Assembly (NCBI GenBank): GCA_964504305.1
Contig: CAZDEB010000009.1
Location: forward strand, 97,898 to 161,897
DNA length: 64,000 bases
DNA from: UBA11606 sp964504305
GTDB lineage: Bacteria > Actinomycetota > Acidimicrobiia > Acidimicrobiales > Aldehydirespiratoraceae
Direction of reading: 5' to 3'
The translations under genes and the position numbers were made by a program. Below are positions 53,836-62,513 of the stretch, one piece after another; position 1 is the first letter of the stretch, and the number at the start of each line of letters is the position of its first letter. Below the pieces are notes generated by a model that saw only the letters and a list, made by a program, of their open reading frames with translations, did not search any database and was not told where the DNA came from.

Positions 53836-53904
53836 CCCATTGCCCGCGACCCATTGCCCGCGACCCATTGCCCGCGACCCATTGCCCGCGACCCATTGCT
53901 AGCG
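53835..53904. repeat. 14-bp tandem repeat upstream of the ECF sigma factor gene
   Basis: Four perfect copies of ACCCATTGCCCGCG beginning on the last base of the preceding stop codon, then a fifth copy with two changes. The period of 14 bases is not a multiple of three and there are no spacers. It occupies the gap before the sigma factor gene, where its promoter would be expected. Confidence 0.92.
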
Positions 53905-53947
53905 GGCACCAGCGATAGCATGGAGGAGCGGGCAGAGGATTTCTCAG

Positions 53948-54532
53948 ATGCAACGAAAGCCAGCGGCCGTCGCCATCGACGTTCTTGATCGGGCACGGCA
54001 AGGAGACCAGGCCGCGTTCGAGCAGGTGTTCTCGACCTACCAGCCGGCATTGTTGCGCTACCTGCGAACCCTCAATCGTCACATCGCCGATGATGTTGCC
54101 TCGTTGGCCTGGGAGTCGGCGGCCCGATCGCTCGACCGGTTCGAAGGCGACGGCGACGACTTCCGAGCATGGATATTCACGATTGCCCGTCGACGATTCG
54201 TTGACGAAACCCGGCGTGTCGCGAGGCGCCCAGAGCGGCCGGATGGTACCAAGGGCGACTGGCCCGACCCGCCGAGCGCCGACGAGCAGGGGAGCGGCCC
54301 CGACTGGGCCGCTGCCGTCCTAAGTCAAATCCCGGCCCGCCAAGCCGAAGTTGTATGGCTGCGCGTCGTCGCCGGCCTCTCGGTCAGCGAGGTCGCAACG
54401 CTGTTGGGAGTCAGAGAAGGCAACGTCCGGGCCATGAGCCATCGCGGTCTCAAAGCAATCGAACGGATCTTGTCGGGGGCTGGCCAGCCCGAAGGCGACG
54501 AAGAAGGTCCACAAATTTCGCTGGTTGTGTAA
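53948..54532 (+). CDS. ECF-family RNA polymerase sigma factor
   Basis: A 194-residue sigma factor. Region 2 (about 20-90) has FEQVFSTYQPALLRYLRTL and FRAWIFTIARRRFVDETRR. Region 4 (about 122-180) has LSQIPARQAEVVWLRVVAGLSVSEVATLLGVREGNVRAMSHRGLKAI in shorter blocks. It would direct RNA polymerase to a small regulon. A membrane protein that may act as its anti-sigma lies 30 bases downstream. The repeat array at 53835 lies in its upstream region. Confidence 0.92.
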   Translation: MQRKPAAVAIDVLDRARQGDQAAFEQVFSTYQPALLRYLRTLNRHIADDVASLAWESAARSLDRFEGDGDDFRAWIFTIARRRFVDETRRVARRPERPDGTKGDWPDPPSADEQGSGPDWAAAVLSQIPARQAEVVWLRVVAGLSVSEVATLLGVREGNVRAMSHRGLKAIERILSGAGQPEGDEEGPQISLVV

Positions 54533-54562
54533 CGCCGGCGGGCGCCGCGACGATCTCTGTAC

Positions 54563-55417
54563 ATGAACGAACGCACCCCCGAGCAAACCGACGCGATCAT
54601 CGAAGCAGCGGCCGCCGGCGAACCGAGCCCGACCCATCCCGAACTCGGCGATTTCCTCAACCAACTTCATGGATCCGACCCGGTTGTCGATATGGGATCG
54701 GCTCCCCCTGTTTCGACTGGTGCCCGTCGGCTCTGGCCGACTTCGGGCCGTATCGCCCGACGAACCGCGGCCGCGGCAAGCGTTGCCGTCTTCGGCCTGG
54801 TCGGCGTCGCCGCGGCCTCGACGGGAGCGATCGATTTCTTGGCTCCTCGTCGCTCAACGCCCGTAATCGTCGAGGACCAAAACCCCGACAGTTCTGGTCT
54901 GGATAGTGCTGATCCAGCCAGTTCCGGTCTAGATAGTGCTGATCCAGCCAGTGCTGATCCAGCCAGTGCTGATCCATCCAGTTCTGATCCAGAGGACAGC
55001 GACGCTGTTCTCGAAGAGGTAGTGCCACCCGAACCCGAACCTGACGTGTCGGGACCCGAGGCGCAGTGCGAGCAAGCGGAGACTCATGGGGACTATGTCT
55101 CGTCGGTTGCGCAGGACAAGACCGGCGACTCCGACAAGAACCACGGTGAGCGAGTCAGCAAAGCGGCTCACTCTGATTGTGGCAAAACAGACCCCGACGG
55201 TGACGGTGTCGAAGAGACCAAAGATGTCGACGATGACACCGACGACACCAACGACACCGACGGCTCTTCGCCGACCACGACGGTGGCTGGTGACACCAAA
55301 CCCGGTCACGACGACTCGGACCTGGTGCTGACTCCTCCAGGCAAAGCAAAAGGCCCCAAGAATGGCAAAGGTCCGGTGGAAGTCGATATCAGTCCAATAC
55401 TCGACCCGGTTGAGTAG
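54563..55417 (+). CDS. Single-pass membrane protein, possible anti-sigma partner
   Basis: A 284-residue protein. The first 65 residues are cytoplasmic, one helix lies at about 68-90, and the outer part is disordered and acidic. It contains 15-base-encoded SADPAS repeats, then two related motifs (HGDYVSSVA and HGERVSKAAHSDCG) each with HG--VS--A, and an Asp/Thr-rich tail ending GPKNGKG. It lacks the H-x3-C-x2-C zinc motif of ZAS anti-sigma factors, so an anti-sigma role rests only on position and topology. Confidence 0.7.
   Translation: MNERTPEQTDAIIEAAAAGEPSPTHPELGDFLNQLHGSDPVVDMGSAPPVSTGARRLWPTSGRIARRTAAAASVAVFGLVGVAAASTGAIDFLAPRRSTPVIVEDQNPDSSGLDSADPASSGLDSADPASADPASADPSSSDPEDSDAVLEEVVPPEPEPDVSGPEAQCEQAETHGDYVSSVAQDKTGDSDKNHGERVSKAAHSDCGKTDPDGDGVEETKDVDDDTDDTNDTDGSSPTTTVAGDTKPGHDDSDLVLTPPGKAKGPKNGKGPVEVDISPILDPVE
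54890..54992 (+). repeat. In-frame 15/30-bp repeats in the membrane protein gene
   Basis: Two 30-base units with two differences, followed by two 15-base units and a partial one, all built on AGTGCTGATCCAGCC and encoding SADPA. They form the segment just outside the membrane helix. Confidence 0.85.
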
Positions 55418-55546
55418 TCGAGACCCTTCACCGATCTGGCAACTTAGGTTGTTGTCCTACCCCAGCGCGATGATGGTTCTTGTTCGCTGGCAACTCATGC
55501 CTGCCCAATCCACGCGGTCCACTTGGCCGTTTTGTGAGAGGCACAC

Positions 55547-55945
55547 ATGTGTTTGCGTTGCGACGGGTTGAGCGAGGACGACATCGAGCGCCGAGCCGAC
55601 ATGATGATCAAGGTCCACGGCTTTCTGATTCAACAAGTAGAGGCCGAACGGCCGTGGACCTACACGATTGGATTGACCGAGAGTTGGGCTCAACCCGAAC
55701 TCCTGATGGTGGACGGCGATGCCACGACCCAAGCCCGGTTGCTGCACATTCTCGGGCTCGAATGTGAACGGTTCGGGTCGATCCAAAGCGAGACGCTCGA
55801 TTTGCTCGACGTACAACTCCATTACGTTTCCGATGGTCGGTTTGCTGCGGGTCTGGTCGCCCGCTGGGAACATCGGTATTCGATGAGCGCAGCTGGGAAC
55901 GACTTCAAGGAGGTCAAGTTTGGCGACAAATGGTTTGGCCACTGA
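55547..55945 (+). CDS. DUF4262-like protein
   Basis: A 132-residue soluble protein with an MCLRCDG start. KVHGFLIQQVEAERPWTYTIGLTES followed by PELLMVDGD fits the DUF4262 pattern (a short strand, then YTIGL and PEL). No function is established. It stands alone, 129 bases after the membrane protein and 55 before the channel gene. Confidence 0.7.
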   Translation: MCLRCDGLSEDDIERRADMMIKVHGFLIQQVEAERPWTYTIGLTESWAQPELLMVDGDATTQARLLHILGLECERFGSIQSETLDLLDVQLHYVSDGRFAAGLVARWEHRYSMSAAGNDFKEVKFGDKWFGH

Positions 55946-56000
55946 CTCGCCGATCGCCGAGCCGCTACTCTTCGGCGATGTCTTCAATTCGTGAGATCGG

Positions 56001-58178
56001 GTGCGGCCGAGGGTCGTTTTCTTGTTGACGATCCCGGGGGTCTCGCCCGCCACCAGACGGCTGTTGTTGCTGGTCGCACTGTCGGTAGCCGTTGGTGCGA
56101 TCGCTGGCGGTGCGGCGTACCTGCTGGTGCGCACCATCGCGTTGATCACCAATGTTGCCCTGTTTGGTGAGGTCAAATGGGGCGAAATTCCGGCGCTGTC
56201 ACATCTCGAGGCGTCGCCGCGGTTGCCCATCGTGGCGGGAATCGGGGCCGTACTGATCGCCACCATGGCCCGGTTCACCCCCATCATCCGTGGACACGGG
56301 ATTCCCGAAGCGATGGAAGCAGTGCTTCGAAACCAAAGCCGCATCGCTCCTTCTACCGCGGTTGCCAAGCCGTTATCGGCCGCGATCGCCATCGGTACCG
56401 GCGGACCGTTTGGCGCCGAAGGTCCAATCATCGTTACCGGTGGTGCCATTGGTTCGCTTGTTGGTCAGGCACTGAGGGTGACGCCGTCAGAGCGAAAGAT
56501 CCTCCTCGCCTGCGGCGCCGCGGCGGGCATGGCCGCCACCTTTGGCGCCCCCCTTGCTTCGTTGCTCTTGGCGATCGAGCTGTTGGTATTTGAGCTATCG
56601 ATGAGATCGCTGATTCCGTTGGTGGTGTCAACCTCCATCGCGGGAGGCATTCATTCGGCCGTGTTCGGAAGCGGCCCACTTTTTGATGTGCCGCCGCTCG
56701 AATACGCGGGACTGAGTGTGTTGCCGATCTTCGCGGTCTTGGGATTGGCGTGCGGCATCGTGGCCATGCTCGTCGCACAGGGCCTGTTTTTTGCCGAACG
56801 CAGTTTCCGGTCTCTGAGGCTTCCAGTCTTTTGGCAGCCGCTTCTCGGATCGATGATCTTTGCCGGCATCGGACTTCTTGTACCCCGGGCCCTCGGGGTC
56901 GGCTACGACGTTGTCGACGACGTTTTGGCTGGAGATCTGGCGTTGGCGACGCTCGCGGCCGTGCTCGCCGCTAAAGCCGTTTCGTGGTGGGTCGCGCTCG
57001 GATCGGGCACATCGGGCGGAACGCTGGCCCCAGTGCTGTTGATTGGTGCGTCCTTCGGAGGGTTGTTCGGAGGTGTGCTTCTGGAGATAGATCCCGGACT
57101 CAATATTTCTCAAGGGGCGTTTGCGGTTGTTGCGATGGCCGCAGTGTTCGGAGCGGCCACGCGTGCGCCGCTTACGTCGATCGTGTTTGTGTTCGAGCTG
57201 ACCCGAGACTTCGATGTCATGTTGCCGCTCATGCTCGCCACGGTGTTGGCCGCGTTGGTATTCAGCGTGCTTTCGAGCGAGAGCATCTACACCGAGAAGC
57301 TGTCGCGTCGAGGGATTCGTGTGGGCGGCGAGTTGGTGGCCGACTCGCTACGCACCACCGCGGTCACCGACGTGATGAACCGAGTCGTCGACACGATCAG
57401 TCCCGACGACCTGGCCGGCGACGTGGCCGAGCGGATCGCTCGAGGCGATCGAGGCGCCTTCCCCGTCGTCGACTCGGATGGTCGATGCCTGGGCTTGGTC
57501 ACGCGTGTCGATGTACTTGGGCGCGAGATCGACCGCGAAGCCCTGATCGGCGATGTCATGTCGTCTGACCTGGTGACTGTTGGTCCCGCGGCCAGCTTGC
57601 TCGATGCCATGCAACGCATGAACGACGAAGGCGTGACGCACCTTCCGGTGGTCGAAGACGGACTTCTGATCGGCATATGTACCAGGGCCGACATTGTTCG
57701 CTCGCGTAGCGACGAACTGGCGCTCGAGCGATTCGACGAAGGCTGGCTGGCCCCGGTGCTGCAGCGACGAGATCGTGCCGGTCGACGCTATTTGGTTGTG
57801 GGCTACCAGTCGCTGGGCGGAGACGCGCTGATGGCCGAACTGGCCAGTCGAGTTCGCAACGACAAACAAGCCCGCTTTCACGTGATCGTCCCGCTCATGG
57901 CGGGCGGCGATCTCACCGATGCTCGCCATCGCCTCGAGATGCAGTTGGGCCTGATAGCCGATCTGGGGGCCGGCGCCACCGGCGAAGTTGCCGGGGCCGA
58001 CCCGGTCGCGGCGATTGAGGCGTCGGTGAGCCGCGAGCCCGCTGCTGGCGTGATCTTGTCGACGTTGCCGCCAGGCTCATCGCGTTGGCTGCGGTCCAAC
58101 GTGCCAAGCGGTCTGAGCAGCCGGATCTCCATACCGGTGGTAACCGTGCACGACGCGTCGCCCGGTTCTGGGGATTGA
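56001..58178 (+). CDS. CLC-family channel/transporter with CBS domains
   Basis: A 725-residue protein starting at GTG. The CLC membrane core spans about 15-425 and two CBS domains follow (about 450-565), then a C-terminal region to 725 that includes a further soluble domain. Core motifs are present but altered: GHGIPEA (98-104) where chloride CLCs have GSGIP, GAEGP (138-142) where they have GKEGP or GREGP, and GTLAP in place of GxFxP. The ion may therefore not be simple chloride. CBS domains usually sense nucleotides. Confidence 0.85.
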   Translation: MRPRVVFLLTIPGVSPATRRLLLLVALSVAVGAIAGGAAYLLVRTIALITNVALFGEVKWGEIPALSHLEASPRLPIVAGIGAVLIATMARFTPIIRGHGIPEAMEAVLRNQSRIAPSTAVAKPLSAAIAIGTGGPFGAEGPIIVTGGAIGSLVGQALRVTPSERKILLACGAAAGMAATFGAPLASLLLAIELLVFELSMRSLIPLVVSTSIAGGIHSAVFGSGPLFDVPPLEYAGLSVLPIFAVLGLACGIVAMLVAQGLFFAERSFRSLRLPVFWQPLLGSMIFAGIGLLVPRALGVGYDVVDDVLAGDLALATLAAVLAAKAVSWWVALGSGTSGGTLAPVLLIGASFGGLFGGVLLEIDPGLNISQGAFAVVAMAAVFGAATRAPLTSIVFVFELTRDFDVMLPLMLATVLAALVFSVLSSESIYTEKLSRRGIRVGGELVADSLRTTAVTDVMNRVVDTISPDDLAGDVAERIARGDRGAFPVVDSDGRCLGLVTRVDVLGREIDREALIGDVMSSDLVTVGPAASLLDAMQRMNDEGVTHLPVVEDGLLIGICTRADIVRSRSDELALERFDEGWLAPVLQRRDRAGRRYLVVGYQSLGGDALMAELASRVRNDKQARFHVIVPLMAGGDLTDARHRLEMQLGLIADLGAGATGEVAGADPVAAIEASVSREPAAGVILSTLPPGSSRWLRSNVPSGLSSRISIPVVTVHDASPGSGD

Positions 58179-58211
58179 AATAGCGAGGCTTGCTCGGCGG
58201 TTGGATGGGTC

Positions 58212-59258
58212 ATGGTGACACCACTCGTTATGCAGACCTTTGCTCTTGGCGCGCAATGGCCAACCATCGATCCGTTCCTTTTCGTCGCCCATCACAAGGA
58301 CGACTACCCCAACGCCAACTCCGAACTTGGTCCTGATGCCGATCTGAGCGAGCGATCTCTGGGGCAGGACTTCTCGGCTCGTGATGGCTGGAGCATGTAC
58401 CACGGCGCTGATGTGCCTGGGTTCCCGCAACATCCTCACCGTGGCTTCGAAACCGTCACCCACGTTCGTCGCGGCGTGATCGACCATGCCGACTCTCTCG
58501 GCGCTACCGCCCGGTTCGGTCACGGCGACACCCAATGGATGACCGCGGGCCGAGGCGTTCAGCACAGCGAAATGTTCCCGTTGACAGAGACCACGAGCCC
58601 TAACCCGATGGAGATGTTCCAGATCTGGGTAAATCTCCCGGCCACTCAAAAAATGGTCGACCCGTACTTCACCATGTTCTGGAACGAAAGAACCCCGAGG
58701 CTGCGGACCGTCGACCAAGACGGTGCCGCGACCGAGGTGACGGTGATCGCGGGCGAGCTCGGTGGTCTACAACCGCAGACGCCGCCACCGGATTCGTGGG
58801 CCTCTGACCCCGACTCCGACCTAGCGATTTGGCACATCAAGATCGACCCGAACGGCCGTTGGACGTTGCCGGCCGCCAGCAGCGACTTAACCAAGGGCGT
58901 CTTGTACGCCTTTGCCGACTCTACGGTTCGTATCGGTGGGGCCGAGATTTCCGCGGGGACCGGAGCGGTGCTCGATCGCAGCCATCCCGCGGAGTTGGTG
59001 GCGGGTCCGGACGGTATCGAGTGCGTGTTGTTGCAGGGCCGACCCATCGACGAGCCGGTGGCGCGCTACGGCCCGTTCGTCATGAACACCAACGACGAGA
59101 TCCACGACGCCATCAGTGACTATCAATCAACCCAGTTCGGGGGTTGGCCATGGCCAGACGCTGCACCGAATCATGGTGCTGATGCCGATCGGTTTGCGAT
59201 CCATGCCGACGGGCGTCGAGAACAACCTATTTCGAGGTCGCCAGCAGCGCCGCGTTGA
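58212..59258 (+). CDS. Pirin-family protein
   Basis: A 348-residue bicupin. The iron ligands of the N-terminal cupin are in place: His74 and His76 (QHPHRGFE), His118 and Glu120 (VQHSEM). Pirins are cytoplasmic iron proteins with quercetinase or regulatory roles. The C-terminal region (about 300-348) extends past the second cupin. The last 32 bases overlap the end of the convergent E1-type gene. Start at 58212 or the ATG six codons later. Confidence 0.88.
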   Translation: MVTPLVMQTFALGAQWPTIDPFLFVAHHKDDYPNANSELGPDADLSERSLGQDFSARDGWSMYHGADVPGFPQHPHRGFETVTHVRRGVIDHADSLGATARFGHGDTQWMTAGRGVQHSEMFPLTETTSPNPMEMFQIWVNLPATQKMVDPYFTMFWNERTPRLRTVDQDGAATEVTVIAGELGGLQPQTPPPDSWASDPDSDLAIWHIKIDPNGRWTLPAASSDLTKGVLYAFADSTVRIGGAEISAGTGAVLDRSHPAELVAGPDGIECVLLQGRPIDEPVARYGPFVMNTNDEIHDAISDYQSTQFGGWPWPDAAPNHGADADRFAIHADGRREQPISRSPAAPR

Positions 59259-61575
59259 CGATGTGACCAGCCGAGATCCCGGCCACATCGTAGAGATCGG
59301 CGATTTGTCCTGACTCGCCGAACCGGTCCACCCCCAGCGGCAGCTGACGCACCCCGAGGGCCGAACCGAGCCAGGCCAACGAATGGCTCGCCGCGTCGTG
59401 TGCGGAAATCAGCGGCCAATTGCGCTCACTGGTCCGAACAAGAGCCTGTAGGTGCCCGGCATCGTGTTGCGAGCGGAGATCGCCGACCATGTTGCGGACC
59501 CCGCCTTGCCAGCCGCGGTAAAGACGATCGGCCGACGTGACACACACCACTGTCGCGCCGATGCCTTCGGTTTCGAGCTCACGGGCTGCGTGCAGCGCTT
59601 CGGGGACAAGCGCCCCACTGCTGGCCAACACGACACCCGGCCCTTCCACGATGGTGCTCTCGTAGAGTCGATAGCCACCAGCGATCACCTGGCTCCGAAG
59701 CTCCTCTTCGCCGATCCGGGCGATGGCCGACGCAAAGGGCTGGTGGTCGACCGGGCGAGTAGAAAGCCGCAAATAGCTGCTTTCGCCGTCCGGGGTCGAC
59801 AAACGTCGGATGCCATCACACAACAACCAGTCGACTTCTGTTGCGTAGGCCGGCTCGCTGAAACAGACCCCCGGAAGTTCCATGCCGATCGACGCGGTGA
59901 TGGTCGATTGATGCGCTCCTCCCTCTGGTGCGAGAGTCACGCCCGATGGCGTCCCCGCAACTATGAATCGGCTGCCGTTGTAGAGCGAGTAGACGAACGC
60001 GTCGAGACCTCTCAGAACGAACGGGTCGTAGACCGTCCCGATTGGCACGAGCATCTCGCCGTGGTGTTCGTGGGCTAGCCCGAGTTGACCCAACAACAAG
60101 AAGAGATTCATTTCCGAGATACCGAGCTCGATGTGGTGACCGCTCGGGGACGGCGCCCATTTGAGCAGTCGGTCGGCTCCACCATGATCGTCTTGGTCGT
60201 CGGGCGCAAAGACGCCGAGCTTGTTGATGATCCCGCCGAGATTGGTCGACAACGATACATCTGGTGAGGTGGTCACTAGCCGTCGGCGCACATCGTCGAC
60301 GTCGGCGAGGCTCGTGAGCACCCGGCCGAATGCTTCTTGGGTCGAGAACAGTCCTCGCTCGGTGACCCGGGTTGCGTTTGTAGGGATATCGAGTGTTGGC
60401 CGCGGCGCGGGAGGTTCGTTGTTGATCTCGCCGCCCACCATGTTGCAAAGCTGGCCAGCCGCTGACTGCGGATCGAACCGGTCCCATTCGGTGGCGGCGC
60501 TGAGGCCCAACTCCTCGCGGAACTCGGCGATCTGGGACTCTGACAAGAGCGCAGCATGGTTGAGAGGGTCACCGGCGATCGGAAGCGACCAGCCTTTGAT
60601 GGTGTAGGCGAACACCACGCTGGGTCGTTCGGTTTCGGCATCGCACGCCCGGAACGAATCAATCAGCAAGCCGAGGTCGTGCCCTCCAAGGTTGAACACC
60701 AGATCCGCTAGTTCGTCATTGCTGAGCCGGTCGGTGAACGAGACCAGTTCGGGCGTGGCGCCGTCGGTGAACTTGGATCGCAAGTCTGCGCCGCGCAGGG
60801 CGAACATCGATTGATAAGCCTCGTTGGGCATCTCGTCAATCCGGTCGCGAAGGGCGTTGCCACCGTCGCCGGCAAACGCCGCTTGGAGCTTTCGGCCATA
60901 TTTGGCCTCGACCACATGCCACCCGGCATCGGCAAAGAAACTCTGGAGTCGATATGACTGAATATCGGGCACTACCCGGTCGAGGCTTTGGCGGTTGAGG
61001 TCTACGACCAGAGTCACGTTGCCGAGGCCTTGCATGGCTGGATCGGCGATGGCCTCCCAAACGTTGCCTTCGTCGAGTTCGGCGTCGCCGACCGTCGCGA
61101 TGAAACGGGCCGGTGACGATGGTTCGAAATGGGCATCGAGGAACTGTCGGGTGGCGGCCGAGAACAGGGGAGCGACGGCGCCGAGTCCGACCGATCCGGT
61201 CGAGAAGTCGGCCACATCGGGGTCTTTGGTACGAGACGGGTACGCCTGAAGCCCGCCCCTTTGGCGCAGCATGGTGAGGTAAGAGCGGTCAAGTTCGCCA
61301 GTCAGGTATTTGATGGCGTGATAGACGGGTGAGGCGTGAGGTTTGACGGCAACTTTGTCTTCGCCGCCGATATGGGCGAACCACAGTGCGGTCATGATCG
61401 AGACCATCGATGCCGAAGACGCTTGGTGGCCACCAACCTTGACTTCGCCGCCTTCGCGACGGTTGGCGTGGTCGACCATACGCACTGCCAGCCACAGAAC
61501 CCGGCGTTGGATTTGCTCGAGAGTTTCCAGGTTGGGCGTTGCCGGTTCGTGGCTCGGGTCACTGTGCAGCGTCAT
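59227..61575 (-). CDS. Homodimeric pyruvate dehydrogenase E1-like enzyme
   Basis: A 782-residue thiamine diphosphate enzyme with a transketolase-like layout. The ThDP/Mg motif is GDAELDEGNVWEA (163-175) with an Asn about 28 residues on (DLNRQ). HPHASPVYHAIKYL-like sequence near 80-90 and the C-terminal transketolase domain fit AceE-type E1. AceE is about 890 residues, so this one is shorter. No E2 or E3 gene is nearby. The ATG at 61575 is chosen over a TTG at 61587. The oxoacid used cannot be stated. Confidence 0.82.
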   Translation of the reverse strand: MTLHSDPSHEPATPNLETLEQIQRRVLWLAVRMVDHANRREGGEVKVGGHQASSASMVSIMTALWFAHIGGEDKVAVKPHASPVYHAIKYLTGELDRSYLTMLRQRGGLQAYPSRTKDPDVADFSTGSVGLGAVAPLFSAATRQFLDAHFEPSSPARFIATVGDAELDEGNVWEAIADPAMQGLGNVTLVVDLNRQSLDRVVPDIQSYRLQSFFADAGWHVVEAKYGRKLQAAFAGDGGNALRDRIDEMPNEAYQSMFALRGADLRSKFTDGATPELVSFTDRLSNDELADLVFNLGGHDLGLLIDSFRACDAETERPSVVFAYTIKGWSLPIAGDPLNHAALLSESQIAEFREELGLSAATEWDRFDPQSAAGQLCNMVGGEINNEPPAPRPTLDIPTNATRVTERGLFSTQEAFGRVLTSLADVDDVRRRLVTTSPDVSLSTNLGGIINKLGVFAPDDQDDHGGADRLLKWAPSPSGHHIELGISEMNLFLLLGQLGLAHEHHGEMLVPIGTVYDPFVLRGLDAFVYSLYNGSRFIVAGTPSGVTLAPEGGAHQSTITASIGMELPGVCFSEPAYATEVDWLLCDGIRRLSTPDGESSYLRLSTRPVDHQPFASAIARIGEEELRSQVIAGGYRLYESTIVEGPGVVLASSGALVPEALHAARELETEGIGATVVCVTSADRLYRGWQGGVRNMVGDLRSQHDAGHLQALVRTSERNWPLISAHDAASHSLAWLGSALGVRQLPLGVDRFGESGQIADLYDVAGISAGHIVNAALLATSK

Positions 61576-61603
61576 GGCCCTAGTCAAGCAGAAGCGGCCG
61601 GGG

Positions 61604-62443
61604 CTACGGATCGGTCGTGCGAGCGACGAGTGCCGCGAGCGCCGAAGCGGCGCCGGTGGTTAGCGGCCCGACTGCGAGGGGACGATCATCGATCTTGTCG
61701 ATCGCCATGACGTCGCGTGTTGATGAGGTCAGGAATGCTTCGCTCGTGAGCGCGAGTACGTCGACCGGTAGATCCACTTCGGTCACGTCTGATGTTTCGA
61801 TCACGAGCGCCCGAGTGACTCCAGCGAGGCAGCCCGCCGAAAGCGGGGGAGTCACGAGCCGGCCCTCGTGTTCGACAAAGATGTTGGTGCCGGTTCCTTC
61901 GCAAAGATGGCCAACGGTGTTGGCAAAGATCGCTTCGGACGCGCCGGCACCATGAGCCTCGACAAGAGCGACGACGTTTTCGGCGTAGCTCGTGGACTTG
62001 ATGCCCGCCATTGCCCCTCGCTCGTTTCGGGGCCAAGGAACGGTTATCACCGCGGCCGTGCTGTCCCATCGGCGAGCCGGACCCACCGCGATCATCAAGG
62101 TGGGTGCGGAATCGAGTCGACCCGAACCGAGGGGTCCGCGACCGGCTGTCACGGTGATTCGAACTACGCCCGGATCGTGGTTGGCGGCAATCGTGTGCTC
62201 GACCGCGAGGCGCAGCTCGTCGTCCGACATCGGCAGACTCAGGCGAAGTCCGCTGAGCGAGTGGCGAAGCCGGTCGATATGGCGGCGCAACGCAAACGCC
62301 TCACCGCGAACAACCGTCGTAGTTTCGAAGCATCCGTCGCCCACCGTCAGGCCGTGATCAGCGATAGGGACGGTTGCTTGGTTGGCGGCAACAAGACCGT
62401 CGTTGAGCCACCATGTCAGTTGGGGCTCGTTTGCGTTCGTCAT
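61604..62443 (-). CDS. Class IV aminotransferase
   Basis: A 279-residue PLP enzyme of the BCAT, D-amino-acid transaminase and aminodeoxychorismate lyase fold. The PLP lysine is Lys149 (AGIKSTSYAEN), the phosphate region Glu182 (CEGTGTNIF), and the N-terminus carries DHGLTVGDGCFET. The family member is hard to name: the size suits ADC lyase or a transaminase. It is 28 bases upstream of the E1-type gene on the same strand. An IS110 element is inserted 70 bases upstream of its start. Confidence 0.83.
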   Translation of the reverse strand: MTNANEPQLTWWLNDGLVAANQATVPIADHGLTVGDGCFETTTVVRGEAFALRRHIDRLRHSLSGLRLSLPMSDDELRLAVEHTIAANHDPGVVRITVTAGRGPLGSGRLDSAPTLMIAVGPARRWDSTAAVITVPWPRNERGAMAGIKSTSYAENVVALVEAHGAGASEAIFANTVGHLCEGTGTNIFVEHEGRLVTPPLSAGCLAGVTRALVIETSDVTEVDLPVDVLALTSEAFLTSSTRDVMAIDKIDDRPLAVGPLTTGAASALAALVARTTDP

Positions 62444-62513
62444 TGTTGGTCATGATGCCAGACCGCGGGAGGACCACCACACCTCGAGCCATGCGATGAA
62501 GCTCCTATAGACG

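Noticed and set aside
53835..53904. Possible CRISPR array
   Set aside because: The copies are directly adjacent with no spacers and are only 14 bases long; no cas gene is nearby.
55457..56449. A 330-codon minus-strand frame
   Set aside because: Antisense to the DUF4262 and CLC genes, both of which have family motifs in their own frames.
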